64,000 nucleotides of DNA from contig JAYPPR010000003.1 of NCBI GenBank assembly GCA_038131595.1, forward strand, positions 1 to 64,000, in the 5' to 3' direction. Positions 26,758 through 35,585 of the stretch are shown one piece after another (within the stretch, counting starts at the first letter, position 1; each line of letters opens with the position of its first letter). The position numbers were made by a program, and so were the translations under genes. Below the pieces are notes generated by a model. It was given only the letters and a program-made list of their open reading frames with translations. It did not search any database and was not told the origin of the DNA. The DNA is from UBA9926 sp038131595 (lineage in GTDB: Bacteria; Pseudomonadota; Gammaproteobacteria; Pseudomonadales; Azotimanducaceae).

Positions 26758-27456
26758 TTAGGATTCTTTTTGGCCAAGATTGGCGTGAATGACTGCCCCG
26801 TTGATCACTGGGTTCTCGGCACAAAACACGATGGTATCCGCAATTTCTGACGGCTCAATCAAGCGCCCGAAAGTTGAAAGGCCGCCGATGGCTTGTAGTG
26901 TTTCCTCCGATTCACCAACGTGCGCTCTCAGCATCTCGGTGTTGGTAAATCCAGGGCAAATACACGCGGTGTGGATTCCGGTACCCGCCAGGTCCTGACA
27001 AGAAGCACGCATCATCCCTACCATCGCGTGCTTGCTGGTGACATAGCTAAACGAATTCGCCACCGCTTTCTCGGAGAGCGTGGAGCCGATGTACAAAATC
27101 GCGCTGCCTGCGCTCATGAGTGGTATGAGTGCTTGGTTGAGCCGCTGGGGCGCGATGACATTGATGTTCAACACATCGGCAAGTGCCTCGCTCTCAGCGG
27201 ATTGCAGGGTATCGTTGATCAATTTCGCAGCATTATGGATTAAGACATCGACCTGACCCTCGAGTTGAGGTAATAGCGTTTCGGCTAACGCCTCTGAGGC
27301 AGTATCCAACGAGAGATCGATGGCGATGTCGATAACGCCGGTTACGCCGCTCGGGCTTCGTGACAGGTTAAAAACGCGCGCGCCACTGGCGACAAATTTC
27401 TCCGCGGTCGCACGACCTATGCCTTTGCTGGCACCAGAAATCACGATGTTTTTCAT
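26758..27456 (-). CDS. Short-chain dehydrogenase, possibly pterin-linked
   Basis: A classical SDR of 232 aa. The cofactor motif is SGASKGIG, the Asn motif is IHNAAK (in place of NNAG), and the catalytic residues are in YVTSK. A basic residue after strand 2 (NLSRSPSG) suggests NADP. The ATG at 27456 overlaps the TGA of the PTPS gene by four bases (ATGA), so translation is coupled and the start is secure; the frame upstream of it is not needed. Sepiapterin reductase, which works after PTPS enzymes in pterin synthesis, is also an SDR, and the coupling makes a pterin reductase role attractive. The sequence alone does not prove it. Confidence 0.87.
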   Translation of the reverse strand: MKNIVISGASKGIGRATAEKFVASGARVFNLSRSPSGVTGVIDIAIDLSLDTASEALAETLLPQLEGQVDVLIHNAAKLINDTLQSAESEALADVLNINVIAPQRLNQALIPLMSAGSAILYIGSTLSEKAVANSFSYVTSKHAMVGMMRASCQDLAGTGIHTACICPGFTNTEMLRAHVGESEETLQAIGGLSTFGRLIEPSEIADTIVFCAENPVINGAVIHANLGQKES

Positions 27457-27944
27457 ATGGCTTGCCACTCCGCAATGCCCCATTGGCCTGGACTTGAGGC
27501 GACTTTGACTCTGAGTCTGGAAACGCCGAAGCCTTCGAAGGCCGGAAGCGCTCTGATCTTTTCTAAGAAATATCTCGAAAATTCCTCAACCGTCGTATTG
27601 GCAATCGGGAGCGTCAAGACATCTCGAGGCAGAAATGGAATCCGCTCGCCGTTAAACAGCGCGATGACGTAGTCTCCCTCGCGCTCGATGGCCAGATGGG
27701 GTGATTGTTCTGGAAGAAGGACTTTCTCATCGATTTCATCGCACAGCGCGCGAATGGCGCGTTTGACGATACTGTAATCAAACATGAGGCCAGCCTCTGA
27801 GAGTTCTGCAGTCATCTCGCAGGCGACTTGAAAGTTGTGGCCGTGCAAATCCTCTCGGTCGGTGGCATTGAAAATCGTGAAGTGCGCAGCAGAGAAGTTG
27901 AGTGCCTCTTTGGCAACTTCAATCGTGGCATAGCGTGTAGACAA
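27453..27944 (-). CDS. 6-pyruvoyl-tetrahydropterin synthase family protein with ExxHGH motif
   Basis: A PTPS/QueD-fold protein of 163 aa. Zinc ligands are His in FSAAHF near residue 20 and both His of LHGHNF near residues 32-34. In QueD the catalytic Cys lies in CxxxHGH; here the segment reads REDLHGH, so Cys is absent and a Glu forms ExxHGH. That motif is known from PTPS-III enzymes, which replace dihydroneopterin aldolase (FolB) in folate synthesis. QueD activity is therefore doubtful. No ATG is in frame before the fold; the TTG at 27944 is chosen because a G-rich Shine-Dalgarno sequence (AAAAGGGG) lies just upstream. It is the first gene of the operon, overlapping the SDR by four bases. 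Confidence 0.85.
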   Translation of the reverse strand: MSTRYATIEVAKEALNFSAAHFTIFNATDREDLHGHNFQVACEMTAELSEAGLMFDYSIVKRAIRALCDEIDEKVLLPEQSPHLAIEREGDYVIALFNGERIPFLPRDVLTLPIANTTVEEFSRYFLEKIRALPAFEGFGVSRLRVKVASSPGQWGIAEWQAI

Positions 27945-28355
27945 ACTTGAGCCCCCCTTTTCGTCAATCGAGTGTAACGCACCCTTTTGATGGCGGCGAG
28001 TATGGGGCTTTAGGGGCAACGCGAGTCATTCAATCGGTCACTTCGTTAGTCGATCAGGTGACAGGGTCTAGGCCATTAGTTGGTAGGGAGGTGGTAGGGA
28101 AGTGGTAGGGTTGGATCAATTTTGAGAGACTCGATCACTGATGGTGCTCAGATTCGAAAGCATCCCTTTTGCGTTGAATTGGGAAGCTAGAGCAAAGTGG
28201 AGGAAGATAGGTGTCCTGCTCTTTCACGACTGCGAGCGTCCACGGAGCAGAACACGAGTAGTAAGCATTAGCCGCTTTGACTGGCAGAAGAGAAGGCATG
28301 CGGCGTAGCGCGGCATACCAACTATTAGGGTGATTCGGTTTATTCAGGAGGAAAT
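27945..28355. other. Divergent intergenic region upstream of PTPS operon and SDR
   Basis: 411 bases. No gene is supported. It contains a small tandem GGTAGGGA-type repeat near 28080-28110 and should carry divergent promoters. The SDR ribosome binding site AGGAGG is at its right end. Confidence 0.4.
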
Positions 28356-29132
28356 ATGGCGTTGTCAAAACTTAGTCGGTCGGTGGCTGGAAAGGTCGTT
28401 ATTGTGACGGGAGCGGCCAGTGGCATGGGGCGCGCAACGGCGCGGTTGTTCGCCGATGAGGGGGCAAGCGTGGCGCTGATCGATGTCAACGAGGAACCGC
28501 TCCAGGCTGTTCTCGGTGAGATCCGTGATGCCGGATATAACGCCGAGGCTTGGACGCTTGACTTGCTTGACCGTGCGGCCATTGGTCCGACGGTCGATGC
28601 CATCGCTGCTCACTTTGGGAGCATCGATATTTTGATCAACAATGCTGGGATCTCTATTCCCGCACCGCTCGACGCGGACCACTATGAGGATGCCTGGGAT
28701 AAGGTGTTAGGGGTGCTGATTACCGCGCAAACACTGCTTTGCCGCGCTGTCTTGCCGTACATGCGTGAGGGCGGCTGGGGGCGTATTGTTAACATCGCCT
28801 CGACGGAGGGACTCGGCGCAACAAAATACGGCAGTCCCTATACCGCTGCTAAGACAGGGGTGATCGGCCTGACGCGGTCGCTAGCGGTTGAGCTTGGTCG
28901 AGAAAATATTACGGTGAACTGCGTATGCCCCGGGCCAATCAACACCGGCATGACCTCGGCGATTCCTGATCAAGACAAAGTCATTTTCGCCAAGCGACGC
29001 ACGGCGCTGGGTCGCTACGGAGATCCTGAAGAGGTTGCTCACGCAACGTTCAGCTTAACGCTCCCTGCCATGCAGTATGTGACGGGGGTGACGCTGCCTG
29101 CAGATGGAGGGCTGACCATCAAGAACGCCTAG
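28356..29132 (+). CDS. Short-chain dehydrogenase/reductase, FabG-like
   Basis: A classical SDR of 258 aa. Motifs are TGAASGMG near residue 17, NNAGIS, and YTAAK with the catalytic Tyr and Lys. An Asp after strand 2 (LIDVNEE) points to NAD. The C-terminal half has the usual CPGPINTGMT and the final VTGVTLPADGGLTI. AGGAGG lies five bases upstream of the ATG. It faces the AtuA-family gene. In Pseudomonas the acyclic-terpene pathway pairs AtuA with an SDR (AtuB), so a related role is conceivable, but FabG-like SDRs are too common to name. Confidence 0.88.
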   Translation: MALSKLSRSVAGKVVIVTGAASGMGRATARLFADEGASVALIDVNEEPLQAVLGEIRDAGYNAEAWTLDLLDRAAIGPTVDAIAAHFGSIDILINNAGISIPAPLDADHYEDAWDKVLGVLITAQTLLCRAVLPYMREGGWGRIVNIASTEGLGATKYGSPYTAAKTGVIGLTRSLAVELGRENITVNCVCPGPINTGMTSAIPDQDKVIFAKRRTALGRYGDPEEVAHATFSLTLPAMQYVTGVTLPADGGLTIKNA

Positions 29133-29217
29133 CGCTCGCTTCAACGCGCTGTAGCGAGGGCGATATGCAACGGCTAGTCGGGTGATCTTGATGTAATACC
29201 AGCGATTTGTTCGAGTC

Positions 29218-30990
29218 TCACACATCCGTCGCCAGCGGTGCCGGGACGGATATGGTCCTTGCTCTTAAATACTCACCAAAGGATTTTGCCTGGCCGTCGA
29301 TGCGATTATTGGAGGAGACCCCCTCGCCCAAGATGTCGTGGATGTAAAAATTCAACGAGCGGATGTTAGGCAACTCGTAACGGTCAATGTTGAACTGAGC
29401 GATGTCCGGGCAGAGCGCTTTCAGCTTTTCGACGGTTAAGAACTCGTGGAGAAAAGCGTACGCTTCATCGCTCCTTGCCCAAACGCCGCAGTTGGCTGCC
29501 CCGCCTTTATCACCCGACCGCGTGCCAAAGAGTCGCCCAAATGGAATGTCGACTAAGGGTCCCTCAGGAACGCTCGCAAGCTGTACGGGCATGCTTTGGT
29601 AATGAATCTCCGGTAATCCCAGACGTTGGGTCGGCAATACGTCGATGGTTTCTCCATCAAAGTGGAGGGTCTCGCTGATCCGCTGGCTATCGATCAGCGT
29701 CGGCCAGTAAACGATGCTGGCGCCGCCACCGCCGATGGTATTTCCCCTTCCTGTGTTGCCCGGAATCGTCGCGAGCGAGAGCTCGGTAATCTTCGCATGA
29801 AATAGTCGCCCGACCTTTTTGGGGTCGGTTGAACTGCAAATGATGCGCAGCGAGGCATGAGCCTCTTCATTGGAGTTGCCATCCGGGTTGTCGCTGCGAA
29901 TCAGCTGAACGTCCACAGCCGCAAATTGTTCACGGCCGCCGAGGTTGTGAAAGATTTGCTCGAGGTAGCGCTCGGCTTTTACTTCGATATCAAGTCCGGT
30001 GAGGAGTATCTCCACCCCATTCCGGTAAAGTCCTTTGGTGTTGATGCAAACTTTGTGGGTGGGTGGCGGCGAACTGCCTCGGCACCCAGTGACACGCACG
30101 CGATCAGGTCCCTCTTGGGTGAGTGTTAGGGTGTCAAAGTGTGCGATCACATCCGGATTCAAATAGGACGGGCTGCCGATCTCGTAAAGCAACTGCGCGG
30201 TAATGGTTCCTACCGAGACGAGCCCACCTGTCCCGGGGTGTTTGGTCACGGTAAAGCTGCCATCGCGCTCTATTTCGGCGATGGGGTAGCCCATGTTGAG
30301 GAAGCTCGGGATCTCCTCAATAAAACTATAATTGCCGCCCGTACACTGAGCGCCGCATTCAATGATGTGCCCCGCGGTCAAGGCACCAGCGAGCGCATCA
30401 TAATCGCTCCGCTGCCAGTCAAACTTCCACGCCGCAGGGCCAATGACCACCGCGGCATCGGTGACGCGAGGGCAGATGACAATGTCTGCGCCACGATCCA
30501 GCGCCTCTTTGATGGCCCAGGCGCCAAAGTAGGTGTTGGCCGTAACGACTTCATTGTCCGATTCCGCAAGTCGGGTTCCTTTGTCGAGATTAATGAAGGG
30601 TTCACCATCGGCTTGATAGTCAGCCAGGTGCGGAATTAAGTCATCGCCGTCAATATAGGCGACTCGGGCGCGGAGACCCTGGGCTTCAAGGATTCGCTCG
30701 ACCTCGGCTGCCATTCCTGCGGGGTTAAGGCCGCCAGCGTTGGTGACGATTTTGATGCCTTTCTCAAGACAAAGCCCCACAACATCTTCTACTTGCTTGA
30801 GAAAAGTCCCCACGTAACCCATATGCGCGCCGCGCTGCTCACGCTGGTCATAAAGAATCTTCATTGTGAGTTCTGCGAGGTAATCGCCAGTGAGCACATC
30901 GATCGGTCCACCGGTAACCATCTCCCTTGCAGCGTCCAGGCGATCACCGTAATAACCGCTACAGTTTGCTATTCGAATCGTATCTCCCAT
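29218..30990 (-). CDS. AtuA family (acyclic terpene utilization, DUF1446) protein
   Basis: A 590-aa protein of the AtuA/DUF1446 family. The N-terminal part holds the family core: RIANCSGYYGDRLDA, DYLAELTMKIL, VTNAGGLNPAG and VICPRVTDAAVVIGP. The last 110 residues form a second module beginning around VDIPFGRLFGTRSGDKGG, which in other bacteria is a separate small protein. AtuA is needed for citronellol/geranyl degradation in Pseudomonas, although its reaction is unsettled. GAGGGGG lies just before the ATG. A crotonase gene lies 186 bases upstream on the same strand. The terpene-specific carboxylase (AtuC/AtuF) is not in this window, so a different branched acid may be the substrate. Confidence 0.88.
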   Translation of the reverse strand: MGDTIRIANCSGYYGDRLDAAREMVTGGPIDVLTGDYLAELTMKILYDQREQRGAHMGYVGTFLKQVEDVVGLCLEKGIKIVTNAGGLNPAGMAAEVERILEAQGLRARVAYIDGDDLIPHLADYQADGEPFINLDKGTRLAESDNEVVTANTYFGAWAIKEALDRGADIVICPRVTDAAVVIGPAAWKFDWQRSDYDALAGALTAGHIIECGAQCTGGNYSFIEEIPSFLNMGYPIAEIERDGSFTVTKHPGTGGLVSVGTITAQLLYEIGSPSYLNPDVIAHFDTLTLTQEGPDRVRVTGCRGSSPPPTHKVCINTKGLYRNGVEILLTGLDIEVKAERYLEQIFHNLGGREQFAAVDVQLIRSDNPDGNSNEEAHASLRIICSSTDPKKVGRLFHAKITELSLATIPGNTGRGNTIGGGGASIVYWPTLIDSQRISETLHFDGETIDVLPTQRLGLPEIHYQSMPVQLASVPEGPLVDIPFGRLFGTRSGDKGGAANCGVWARSDEAYAFLHEFLTVEKLKALCPDIAQFNIDRYELPNIRSLNFYIHDILGEGVSSNNRIDGQAKSFGEYLRARTISVPAPLATDV

Positions 30991-31175
30991 GACTACCCCC
31001 TCGTTTTGTGCCCGAGTGTCGACGCACTCAATGAATACGGCTGATGCACGGCTTTTCGTGCCGGCTAAGTTTTTATCGGCTTAAGCACTGATGTCGCGCG
31101 CTTTGACTTTGGCGCCGACGAGCCCCGGCAATCGGGTGCCTAGTGCCTTACAGTGTAGTGCTCGGTAGTTCAGAC

Positions 31176-31940
31176 TCAATCCTCCACCCAACTTGGTGAG
31201 CGCTTCTCTCGGAAAGCGGCCATGCCCTCGGCTGCCTCATCAGATTGAAACGTGGCTACGCTCCAGGTCGAGGCCTCATCGAAAGCAGCATCGGCCTCCC
31301 AAGTTGGGACACGGTTCACAAGTGCTTTGCATGCTTGCACAGCCATCGGGCCGCCGAGATTGATCATCTCGAGTTCCTCTTCGACCGCCGCTTTCAATTC
31401 ACTAGCAGACACTGCTCGGTGCGCGAGACCCATCGTAACGGCTTGATCGCCAGTAAACCGCTCGCCCGTAATAAAGAGTTTCATTGCGTGATGGCGACCA
31501 AGTTTAGGCATACAGACCACACTAATCACCGCCGGAATGACGCCAATACGAACTTCCGAGAAGCTGAACAGGGCATCGGCATCTGTGATGACAATGTCGG
31601 CCGCGCCAATGAGACCCAGCCCGCCGGCAAATGCAGCACCATTCACGGCTGCGATCACGGGTTTAGGGCTTGCCAGGATCGCTTTTAGGACGTCGGCATA
31701 GGGGACGCTTTCTTCACCAGATATTGATGAACCCGGCGGACTTTTGAGATCAGCGCCTGCACAGAAGGCGGGTCCATTGCCTGTGAGCACGATAGCCCGA
31801 ACGTTCGCATCTTCATTGGCTTGCTTGAGGTGAGCGTATAGCTCATTCACTAACTGAGCAGACAGTGCGTTTCGATTGTCTGGTCGATTCAATGTAATCC
31901 AGGCGGCGCCGTGATGCAGATCGTAAATGGTCGCAGTCAT
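31176..31940 (-). CDS. Enoyl-CoA hydratase, LiuC/AtuE-like
   Basis: A crotonase of 254 aa. The oxyanion-hole segments are FCAGADLKSP near residue 62 and NGAAFAGGLGLIG near 103. The catalytic stretch is FSEVRIGVIPAVIS: the first Glu is kept, while Ala sits where hydratases have the second Glu. This SEVxxGxIPAxIS pattern is typical of methylglutaconyl-CoA hydratase (LiuC) and the related isohexenyl-glutaconyl-CoA hydratase (AtuE). An AtuE-like role would fit the AtuA-family gene 185 bases downstream on the same strand. An AGGAAGG ribosome binding site precedes the ATG. The exact substrate is unproven. Confidence 0.9.
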   Translation of the reverse strand: MTATIYDLHHGAAWITLNRPDNRNALSAQLVNELYAHLKQANEDANVRAIVLTGNGPAFCAGADLKSPPGSSISGEESVPYADVLKAILASPKPVIAAVNGAAFAGGLGLIGAADIVITDADALFSFSEVRIGVIPAVISVVCMPKLGRHHAMKLFITGERFTGDQAVTMGLAHRAVSASELKAAVEEELEMINLGGPMAVQACKALVNRVPTWEADAAFDEASTWSVATFQSDEAAEGMAAFREKRSPSWVED

Positions 31941-32623
31941 CCAACCTTCCTTTGAGCGTCATAGGTGGGATGATTGTTGTCCAAGCTGACCTGATCGGCA
32001 AGTCGGTATCGTCAGTGATAAGTAGCGTTTGCTGGGGGTCGATTTGAGGCGTAACGGTCAGTGAAAAGTCGTTGCGTTGAGATGGTGCTACCGTTCAAGC
32101 CGGCAGCAGCACACTCAAATTGCTGGCAAAATGCCCTAGTTCAGGCGCGGTTTTTTCTGACGCTTAGCCCAAAATTTATGCTTGATAGTACTGGCTTAAA
32201 TCTCGTGCTCGATTGGTCACTTTAGTTTGGTAGGGGTTGGTCATAGTGACATGCAAATCGGTGAATAGATGGAGAACGCAAGAGTAAGGGGCGCGACGGC
32301 ACAAGGTCCAAAGACGTGAGGACCCAAAGACATCACTGTGATGACGGCGCAAACGATTCTCTCATCGAGATTCCCCGGTTGCTCAAGAGATGTTTCGCGC
32401 TAGCCCTGGAAAATCTGTCTGGCGGTAGGTATCAAGGGTTGCGGCCAGCGTAGAATGGATAATGCGAGGCGCAATAAATGACGGCAACAAACAGGAACGT
32501 AATGAACTGGCGCGACTCGCGGACAAGAACAGAACGCAGACTTGTAATGCGGATTTGCAATGTGGATTTGGATAGCTGGGCCGAGCCTCGGTGTTTATGA
32601 CTGGATGAATAGGAAGACAACGC
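31941..32623. other. Large divergent intergenic region
   Basis: 683 bases between a minus-strand crotonase and a plus-strand flavoprotein gene. No credible ORF, tRNA or clear hairpin-T-run was seen. Its length suggests regulation or decayed sequence. The DNA around 32290-32340 has a repeated CCAAAGAC element of unknown meaning. Confidence 0.4.
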
Positions 32624-33796
32624 ATGCCACGCTGGAATAATTGGTCGGGAAGACTTGAGGATCATCCCAAGGCTGTTCGGTTCATCAGGACCGAAGAAGA
32701 TGCCGCAGCATCGGTGATCGCCGCCCGCGACGGACAGCGGTCGCTGCGGGTTGCAGGCGCGGGCCATAGTCACGCGCCATTGGTCATAGGTGCTGATGAA
32801 ATTTTAGATATCAGCGCGATGGCAGGCGTGCTGAGCGTTGACGAATCTCGAAAACAGGTCTGGGTTGGAGCAGGCACACCAATCTACATGCTGGGGCCAG
32901 TCCTCAACCAGCACGGGCTTGCGCTTCATAACCAAGGGGATATCGACCGACAGTTCATTTCAGGGGCGACCGCGACGGGCACTCACGGGACAGGACGGTC
33001 ACTCATGAATTTATCGTCGGCGGTCACAGCGCTTCGCTTGATCGACGGCGAAGGTAATCTGCGTCAATTGGAGCAGTCCGAGCTGGGTGACGATTTCTCT
33101 GCTTATCCTGTCCACTTGGGCGCGTTAGGTCTTGTGACTGCGATTCAGCTACAAGCGCGCGATAGGTTCGTGCTTGAAGAGCAGACATGGGAGGTCGAGG
33201 GTGTTGAATTGGCTGAGTCGCTGGATGAGTGGGTGGCCGAGAACGACCGATTGGAGTTCTTCTGGTATCCATCGACCGACCAGGCACAGATTAAAACCAT
33301 GAAGGAGTCGAGTGAGCCGCCCGTTTATCCGTTAGCCAGCGAGGGCAGTCGGCGGGCATTAAGTTTCGAGGTGTTGCCCAATGATCGACCGCACCGGCAT
33401 ACCGAAATGGAGTTCTCGGTATCGGCGTCAGATGGCTTGGCTTGCTTTCTTGAGGTTCGCCAATTGCTGCAAAAGGACTTTCCTGACGTGGTCTGGCCGG
33501 TAGAGTATCGGTTGCTCCGCGAAGATCCGATTTGGATGTCTAACGCATTCGAAAGAGACACCGTCACCATCTCAGTTCATCAGGATGTCAAGCTGGATGA
33601 GTCAGAGTATTACGCTGCCTGTGAGCGTATTTTTCGTTCATTCGGCGGGCGACCCCATTGGGGTAAGGTCAATTACTTCGATGGCCAGGATTTCGAACAG
33701 GCTTACCCAAAATGGGCAGATTGGTGGGCGGCTCGCGATCGACTGGACCCAGACGGTGTCTTTTTGAACGAGTATCTTCGCTCGATTCGGCCTTAG
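32624..33796 (+). CDS. FAD-linked oxidase, aldonolactone-oxidase-like
   Basis: A 390-aa flavoprotein with an N-terminal FAD-binding type 4 domain and a C-terminal ALO domain. The segment GAGHSHAP near residue 46 holds the His that in relatives binds FAD covalently. SGATATGTHGTG near 116 is the second FAD-contact loop. The ALO domain ends in the conserved RPHWGKVNYF and later DPDGVFLNEYL. Family members oxidise sugar lactones (L-gulono-, D-arabinono-1,4-lactone) or related polyols. No signal peptide is present. It is a single gene, convergent with the second VOC gene, with only the shared stop region between them. Confidence 0.88.
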   Translation: MPRWNNWSGRLEDHPKAVRFIRTEEDAAASVIAARDGQRSLRVAGAGHSHAPLVIGADEILDISAMAGVLSVDESRKQVWVGAGTPIYMLGPVLNQHGLALHNQGDIDRQFISGATATGTHGTGRSLMNLSSAVTALRLIDGEGNLRQLEQSELGDDFSAYPVHLGALGLVTAIQLQARDRFVLEEQTWEVEGVELAESLDEWVAENDRLEFFWYPSTDQAQIKTMKESSEPPVYPLASEGSRRALSFEVLPNDRPHRHTEMEFSVSASDGLACFLEVRQLLQKDFPDVVWPVEYRLLREDPIWMSNAFERDTVTISVHQDVKLDESEYYAACERIFRSFGGRPHWGKVNYFDGQDFEQAYPKWADWWAARDRLDPDGVFLNEYLRSIRP

Positions 33797-34264
33797 TTAA
33801 TTGCGACGCCAATCAGCGAGGACGTCATGTGGGTCGTTTTTGTCACTCAAATCCCTCGCCGCCTCAACGTCTGCTGCAAGCTCTACCACGTAGCCGTTTG
33901 GGTCCCTGAAGTAGACGGAGTGAATAAAGCCGTGATCACTAACGCCGCGATGCTCGATGCCCTGACGAGCGGCAAGATCCAGCATGGGCGTTAAACTTGC
34001 CTGAGGCACTTTCAACGCAATGTGGAGATCAAAATCATGTTGATCTACGAATTCGAAAGGCTGTTCAGGTGCTTCAAAAAAAGCGATTGAGCTGCCGTCT
34101 GGCAGTCCGAAGAAGAGGTGCAACACGGAGGTTTTCCTACCGGTCTGCGTTTCCGAAATAACGAACGCATCGGTTAGGGGTAGACCCAAAAAATCCTCGT
34201 AAAAAGATCGAGTGGCCTCCGAGTCTTGGCATCGGTAGGCCGCATGATGCAATCGCTCGATCAT
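33797..34264 (-). CDS. VOC family protein (glyoxalase-like)
   Basis: A 155-aa single-chain vicinal-oxygen-chelate protein. It opens with the typical IERLHHAAYRCQDSEATRSFYEDFLGLPL and closes with the metal-site strand SVYFRDPNGYVVELAAD. Metal ligands would be the His in HHAAY, Glu in AFFEAP, His in FDLHIAL and Glu in VVELA. Its ATG overlaps the TGA of the crotonase gene by four bases, so the two are coupled. The family covers glyoxalases, extradiol dioxygenases, fosfomycin-type transferases and epimerases; the reaction is not assigned. Confidence 0.85.
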   Translation of the reverse strand: MIERLHHAAYRCQDSEATRSFYEDFLGLPLTDAFVISETQTGRKTSVLHLFFGLPDGSSIAFFEAPEQPFEFVDQHDFDLHIALKVPQASLTPMLDLAARQGIEHRGVSDHGFIHSVYFRDPNGYVVELAADVEAARDLSDKNDPHDVLADWRRN

Positions 34265-35067
34265 TCAGCGCTAGCCTTGGCTCTCGCCGCTTTGAAGTCG
34301 GGTTCTCGCTTCTCAAGAAATGCGTTAATGGCCTCATGATGCTCCGCACTCTCGTAGCATTGGTTGAGCGCCACCATTTCCCGCGCCTGCACCGATGAGA
34401 GGTCTGCCTCCGCCATGTTGTCTGTGATGAGCTGCTTGACCATCGTCAACGCTCGCTGAGGATTTGCGCCCATTGCGGCTGCCATGTCGATGGCCGTATC
34501 GACAAGGCTCGCCTCATCGGTCATTTCATCGATCAGCCTCGTCTCTAGAGCCTGCTCAGCTGAGAGTGTTTCGCCGGTCAGCATTATTCTGCTTGCCTGG
34601 CCAAGCCCCATTCGTGCGACTAACAGGCGAGAACTCGCAAGTTCGGGAACCAACCCCATTTTGATAAACCTCGCGCTCAGTTTCGCGGCGGAGCTCGCGA
34701 TAATGTAATCGCAAGGCAGAATCTGGGTAAGCCCAACGCCGATAGCGGCACCGTTGACTGCAGCAACAATAGGTTTGGATTCGCGAATCAGCTCAACCCA
34801 ATTCCGTGTAGGACGGGCTCCTCCGGCTTCCTTGTCACCTTCAGCCTGCGCTTTGAACAAGTCGCGAATATCTGCGCCTGCGCAAAAGCCCCGTCCGGCG
34901 CCTGTGAGAACCATCGCTGTTACATCATCCGAGTGGTTCGCTTGGTTAATCGCATCTCCGAGCTCAGCACCCATCTGATAGGTCCATGCGTTTAATCGAT
35001 CGGGGCGGTTCAGGGTAATGAGCAGGACCTCGCCTCGCAGCTCGGTGGTGATCGTCTCGTAGGTCAT
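34261..35067 (-). CDS. Enoyl-CoA hydratase/isomerase family protein
   Basis: A crotonase of 268 aa. The oxyanion-hole segments are FCAGADIRDLF near residue 62 and NGAAIGVGLTQ near 107. The catalytic region FIKMGLVPELASSRLL retains a Glu (VPEL) at the second catalytic position. The closing INAFLEKREPDF is usual, followed by a short basic tail. AAGGAG lies six bases upstream of the ATG. It forms a two-gene operon with the VOC protein, with which it overlaps by four bases. The substrate is not evident. Confidence 0.9.
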   Translation of the reverse strand: MTYETITTELRGEVLLITLNRPDRLNAWTYQMGAELGDAINQANHSDDVTAMVLTGAGRGFCAGADIRDLFKAQAEGDKEAGGARPTRNWVELIRESKPIVAAVNGAAIGVGLTQILPCDYIIASSAAKLSARFIKMGLVPELASSRLLVARMGLGQASRIMLTGETLSAEQALETRLIDEMTDEASLVDTAIDMAAAMGANPQRALTMVKQLITDNMAEADLSSVQAREMVALNQCYESAEHHEAINAFLEKREPDFKAARAKASAE

Positions 35068-35585
35068 GGTGTTCTCCTTGGCGCGTCCGCGGGTTGATCG
35101 GTTGTGTTAGCGAAGGGGCGTAACCCCTTGCAAGTAACATGACTGCAATCTATCGCTAGTCGCGAGGGGCGGCAAGCGGTCCTCGTTTCACAGGACATGA
35201 TACTGACGGTTGAGTTGCCAAGGCTCGAATGCTTGATTTATCACTTGCCTTAGATCTCGCGCGTATAAGAGGTGGCGAAGAGCATGGATAAGCAATTGGC
35301 ATCGGTGTCTGAAACCCGCTTTGTAAAACGATCAGCAAGACCTCTAGCCCAGTAGCCGAATGAGCAAGCAAGTCCCATTAGAATAACGATTAATCCTTCC
35401 AAGCCACTGCATCACGATTCAATTCCAGTGCGTCCCGCGAAGCTATTTGAAGAGTGAAGTGGGGGAGTAAGTAGAAGGCGAAGTGAGAGGGTGCTGGCGT
35501 CGTTGTGCACGTGACAGGTTCTCAATCGTTGGGCAAAACGCTCACCAACCGTGGCGCAAGTAATGGTTATAGACAGCCGGGCCGG
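35068..35585. other. Intergenic region between YdjM-like and crotonase genes
   Basis: 518 bases without a credible gene. Near its left end is a short hairpin, AAGGGG (35113-35118) with CCCCTT (35124-35129), lacking a T run. Nothing else was recognised. Confidence 0.4.

Noticed and set aside
27453..27944. Straight QueD (6-carboxytetrahydropterin synthase) call
   Set aside because: The catalytic Cys of CxxxHGH is absent; the ExxHGH pattern fits PTPS-III better, so no queD symbol was given.
35113..35129. AAGGGG/CCCCTT hairpin as a terminator
   Set aside because: The stem is only six base pairs and no T run follows on either strand.
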